Assembly: GCA_030562195.1 (NCBI GenBank)
Contig: JAUJPP010000005.1
Coordinates: 26,895,106 to 26,959,105, forward strand
DNA: 64,000 bases
Direction: 5' to 3'
Origin: Nipponacmea schrenckii
Lineage: Eukaryota > Mollusca > Gastropoda > Lottiidae
Every line of letters starts with the position of its first letter. Positions within the stretch are counted from its first letter, which is position 1. Shown piece after piece: positions 60,574 to 64,000 of the stretch. Both the position numbers and the translations under genes were made by a program. Under the pieces are notes generated by a model. It ran no database searches. It was not told the origin of the DNA and saw nothing but the letters and a program-made list of their open reading frames with translations.

Positions 60574-63500
60574 TCATGCCTCTACGGGACACAATCTGTG
60601 TATTGGTCGCGTAAGTACGGAGTCTCCACACTTCAGTTCTACGACACGAACGAAACCGTCACTTCCAGGAAAAGCCTTAGTAACGCGTCCTAAGGGCCAC
60701 TTTCCGCGGGGCGTTTGCGGATCGACAATTAACACTACGTTCCCGATTTCTATGTTCTTCGAGGAAATGTTCCACTTATTTCTACTGTTGAGATGTGGTA
60801 GAAACTCACGCATCCATCTACGCCAGAATTATTGTTTCACTAAGTCCTGCACTCTGCGCCAGCGTCTACGAGGGTTGAAACGCATGTCATCAACAATTTC
60901 AGGCGCAAGTGACCCACCTAATTGTCCGAACAGAAAATGGTTGGGTGTGAGAACAGGATCATCTTCGACACTATCACCGATATAGCACAAAGGACGAGAA
61001 TTAAGCAACCCTTCGGCACTAACGATCGCCGTTAACAGCTCCTCGTCACAAATATCAGCATTACCTAGCACAGCTTTTATAGCTCGTTTTGATGATTTGA
61101 TCAGGGACTCGAACACGCCGCCAAAATGAGGTGCGGTAGGAGGGTTGAATTGCCATTCAATTCCTCTATTAGAAAGCGAATTACCTATTTTGTTCTGATC
61201 AAGTTCCAAAAGAAGGTCTTTCAGTTCTCGGTTGGCACTGACGAAGTTAGAACCGTTATCAGATAACACTAGCAAAGGTTTGGATCTGCGATTGACAAAA
61301 CGATCGAACGCACATAGAAAACTGTCCGTATCTAAACTATAAGCCATTTCTAGGTGCACAGCACGCGACGCCAAAGACGTAAATAGACACAAATAACGTT
61401 TCGTGCGAATCCTTCCGCGACCCTGCTTTGTCAAATACGGTCCTCCATAGTCTACACCAACTCTAGCGAATGCCCTCAACGGTGACCCTAACCTGATTTT
61501 CGGCAAAGGCGCCATTATTTGATTGGCTGGTTTGCAACGACGACGAATGCATTCATTACATTTGGCCTGAATGCCTTTAACAGTCTCTCTGGCACGAAGA
61601 ATCCAAAATCTGGCACGAAGCTCACCTAGTGTATGCGATACACCGATCTCATGGTTTCCCGATTCGTGAGCGTCCATAACAACCAAGCGAGTAACATCAT
61701 GTTTCGATGGCAATATTATAGGAAAACGAGCATTGTACGATAAAAGTTCAGCCTTTTCAAGTCTACCATTAACTCGCAAAAGACCATCATCATCTAGACG
61801 GGGATTAAGTTGTAACAACTTCGATTTGCTACTAATACACTTATTCTTACGTAAGTCACTAATGTCCGATTGAAAGCACTCAAACTGAGCTCGTCTAAAC
61901 CAAAAGTTCTCAGCTTTTAACAATTCACCAACTAGAAGAGTAGAATTCCGAAGTTTAGTTTTAGAACGGATATTGTTAACGAACCGAAGTATCCATGATG
62001 TTATTCTAATTAGACGTAACCATTTAGAAAATCTCGAGGGACAAAGTCTACCCAATTCAGCTAAAGGTACAATAGCGAATGTGTTCGATATGCGATTATT
62101 ACGAAGTTCGTTCTGAGCCTCGACTGGCTCCACATGACGACTGACGGGCCAACAAGACGGATCGTCTTTTAGAAATTCTGTTCCACCACAAATTACATCT
62201 TGATAGCTCCACAGCCGATATACCTTGCGTAGCCAAATCAGCGCTATTCTCTTTCGTAGGTACATAGCGCCACTGCACTGGATCCGATTTCTCGTGAATC
62301 TCACCGATTCTGTGCGACACGAAAGGTTTGTATGTTCTGGACTCACCCGTAATCCAAAACAAAACATTTTGACTATCACACCAATATATTACACTATCAG
62401 ACGGAATATCCAAAACATTACAAATTGTTTGTGTCAAACGTAGCCCTAATGTAGCTCCGCAAAGCTCTAACTTGGGGATCGAAATGGTCTTTAAAGGAGC
62501 GACACGTGTTTTCGAAGCGATTAACTGTACAGATATTCTTCCGTCACTATAAACGCATCGTAGATAAGTACAAGCGGCATAGGCCTTCTCCGAAGCATCT
62601 GCGAACGTATGAAGCGATTTGTCAGTTACGGTAGAAGTAGATTGGTCACCAATTATACATCGTTGAATGTCAATTAAAGCTAAGTCCGAAAGTTCTGAAA
62701 ACCAAATTTTCCATCGTTTACACAGATCACTGGGTAACTCTTCGTCCCAGTCCGTTCCCTGTACCCACGATAGCTGGATACCTATTTTTGCCCGAACCGT
62801 GTAAGGAGACAATAAATTTAGAGGGTCGAATAAAGAAGCTACTTTCGAAACAACGAATCTCTTAGTTAAAATAGCATTTGGGGGCTGTTCTACTTGAAAT
62901 GTAAATTTGTCACTATTGGCGTTCCATAAAAGTCCTAACGTTTTCAGTGTCGGTAAGCTGTCGTCGTCTAAGGACAAACATGCGACACGATCTTTAACCG
63001 CGATATCCTCGAGAACGCGAGGATCATTAGAGAGCCACTTTCGAATGTGAAAACCAGCTGTGAGAAGCATGTCCGAAATTTCACGTCGCAATGTAATAGC
63101 CGACTCGAAACTGTCAACACTATCTAAAAGGTCATCTACGTTCATAGAATTCAACACTGAATCTGCGCCTTTCGGAAATTGTTCGGCATGGCTCTTCGCG
63201 TGCTCCCGAATAACTGTCTGCGACAAGTATGGTGATGCAGTGTTGCCAAATACCAAGCGTTGGTATTCGAACTCTCGGATGGGCGAATTCACATCCATGT
63301 CGCGCCATAGAAAACGATGATATCTCCTATCTTCGGCTGTCATTCGAATTTGCAGGAACATCTCTGTGATGTCAGCAGCTAAAGCGATATGATTTTTACG
63401 AAATCTGATCAGAACGTCAATTAACTCCCTTTGTAGTTTCGGACCCTGGAAAATGCAGTCATTCAGAGATTTACCATTCCAACGCGCAGCCGCGTCCATC

Positions 63501-64000
63501 ACGAGGCGAATTTTAGTCGTGCTCTTATCAAGCCGAACTATCGGAAAATGCGGTAAGAACCAAACACTGTCTGAATGTTTTTCAGAGGGCGCTATCTCTT
63601 CGACATAGTTCTTATCGATATGTTCCTGGATCATCTTACAATATTCCGCACTGACAGACGGACGTCGCGACAACGATTTCTCAAGATTTAATAAACGAGA
63701 CCGAGCCATGTCGTAGTTATTGTTAAGGTTTGGTTCGTCAGTTTTCCACGGAAGTCCAATTTCATAACGATTGTCGATGCACTTTAATGTTGACTTTACA
63801 AACGTGTCAATGTTCGACTCTTCAACTGAGACGCTAGGCAACGCGGACGATGTGACTCCCATTGACTCCAGCTCCCACATTTTGCGAAGTAACGAATTCG
63901 TATCACTTTGTGGCTGAACAAAGAAAGTTCTAGCGAAATGATTAGTATTTAACGAACGATTTTCGAGCGATTCGTAAGGTCCGATGCATGTCCAACCTAA
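60574..64000 (-). mobile_element. BEL/Pao retrotransposon polyprotein: protease end, RT, RNase H, integrase, DUF5641
   Basis: The frame is open from the right edge of the window. It starts at the end of the Pao protease region (LGWTCIGP at 64000). The RT follows, with KIRLVMDAAARWNGKSLND, ALAADITEMFLQI, YQRLVFGNTASPYL and the NVDDLLDS active site; then the RNase H-like part (HTFADASEKAYAACTYL). A frameshift near 62176-62182 separates 'CNLWWN' from 'EFLKDDPSCWPV'. The integrase has its zinc finger (HESGNHEIG ... CNECIRRRC), catalytic Asp in GVDYGGPY, SDNGSNF, and the acidic site in GGVFESLIKSSKRA. One in-frame TAA at 60829-60831 breaks DLVKQ*FWRRW before the C-terminal domain (MREFLPHLNSRNKW ... 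RPIHRLCPVEA). Only two lesions are seen. Confidence 0.95.

Noticed and set aside
60126..60985. Plus-strand ORFs of 122 and 167 residues
   Set aside because: They lie antisense to the 3' LTR and the C-terminal domain of the Pao element, and show no family features.

Overview
This window looks like intron-rich, AT-rich nuclear DNA from an invertebrate animal, most likely a mollusc. The clues are small spliced exons with GT-AG borders, BEL/Pao and Gypsy LTR retrotransposons, tRNA-derived SINEs, many hAT-type non-autonomous elements, and tandem-repeat elements with an ACGG microsatellite that resemble the bivalve 'pearl' family. The species is not determined. There is a 500-base assembly gap at 833-1332.

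Layout. (1) 1-832: 3' end of a BEL/Pao retrotransposon, minus strand, cut by the gap. (2) 3802-28899: a complete PCTAIRE cyclin-dependent kinase gene (CDK16/17/18 type), minus strand, assembled here from 15 coding exons whose phases all fit. It has two alternative first exons (28764-28899 and 24848-25181) that join the same second exon. Its introns are packed with repeats: a hAT-like element with an exact 8-bp target duplication, a perfect hairpin, two minisatellites, four pearl-like elements, a foldback element carrying promoter-like motifs, and a hAT-like element containing a duplicated tRNA-like SINE. (3) 28900-37494: no further coding gene recognised; it holds a full-length SINE inside a hAT-like element and another hAT-like element. 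(4) 37495-45892: a complete SLC7 cationic-amino-acid-transporter-type gene, plus strand, eight coding exons, one intron with a GC donor, and one intron hosting a deleted Gypsy element with both LTRs. (5) 46611-50092: a beta-1,4-galactosyltransferase-family gene, minus strand, tail to tail with the transporter, with an altered catalytic motif. (6) 52458-55057: two small intronless ORFs, minus strand, predicted to encode secreted, very arginine-rich proteins with prohormone-like cleavage sites. (7) 56378-59000: a truncated SINE and a region crowded with TGTTCT/AGAACA words. (8) about 60000-64000: most of a second BEL/Pao element, minus strand, nearly intact apart from one frameshift and one in-frame stop.

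The three conserved host genes act separately: a cytoplasmic kinase, a membrane amino-acid transporter and a Golgi glycosyltransferase. Nothing suggests a pathway cluster. The least familiar material is the two basic secreted ORFs and the variant galactosyltransferase; the rest is host genes plus layered mobile elements.
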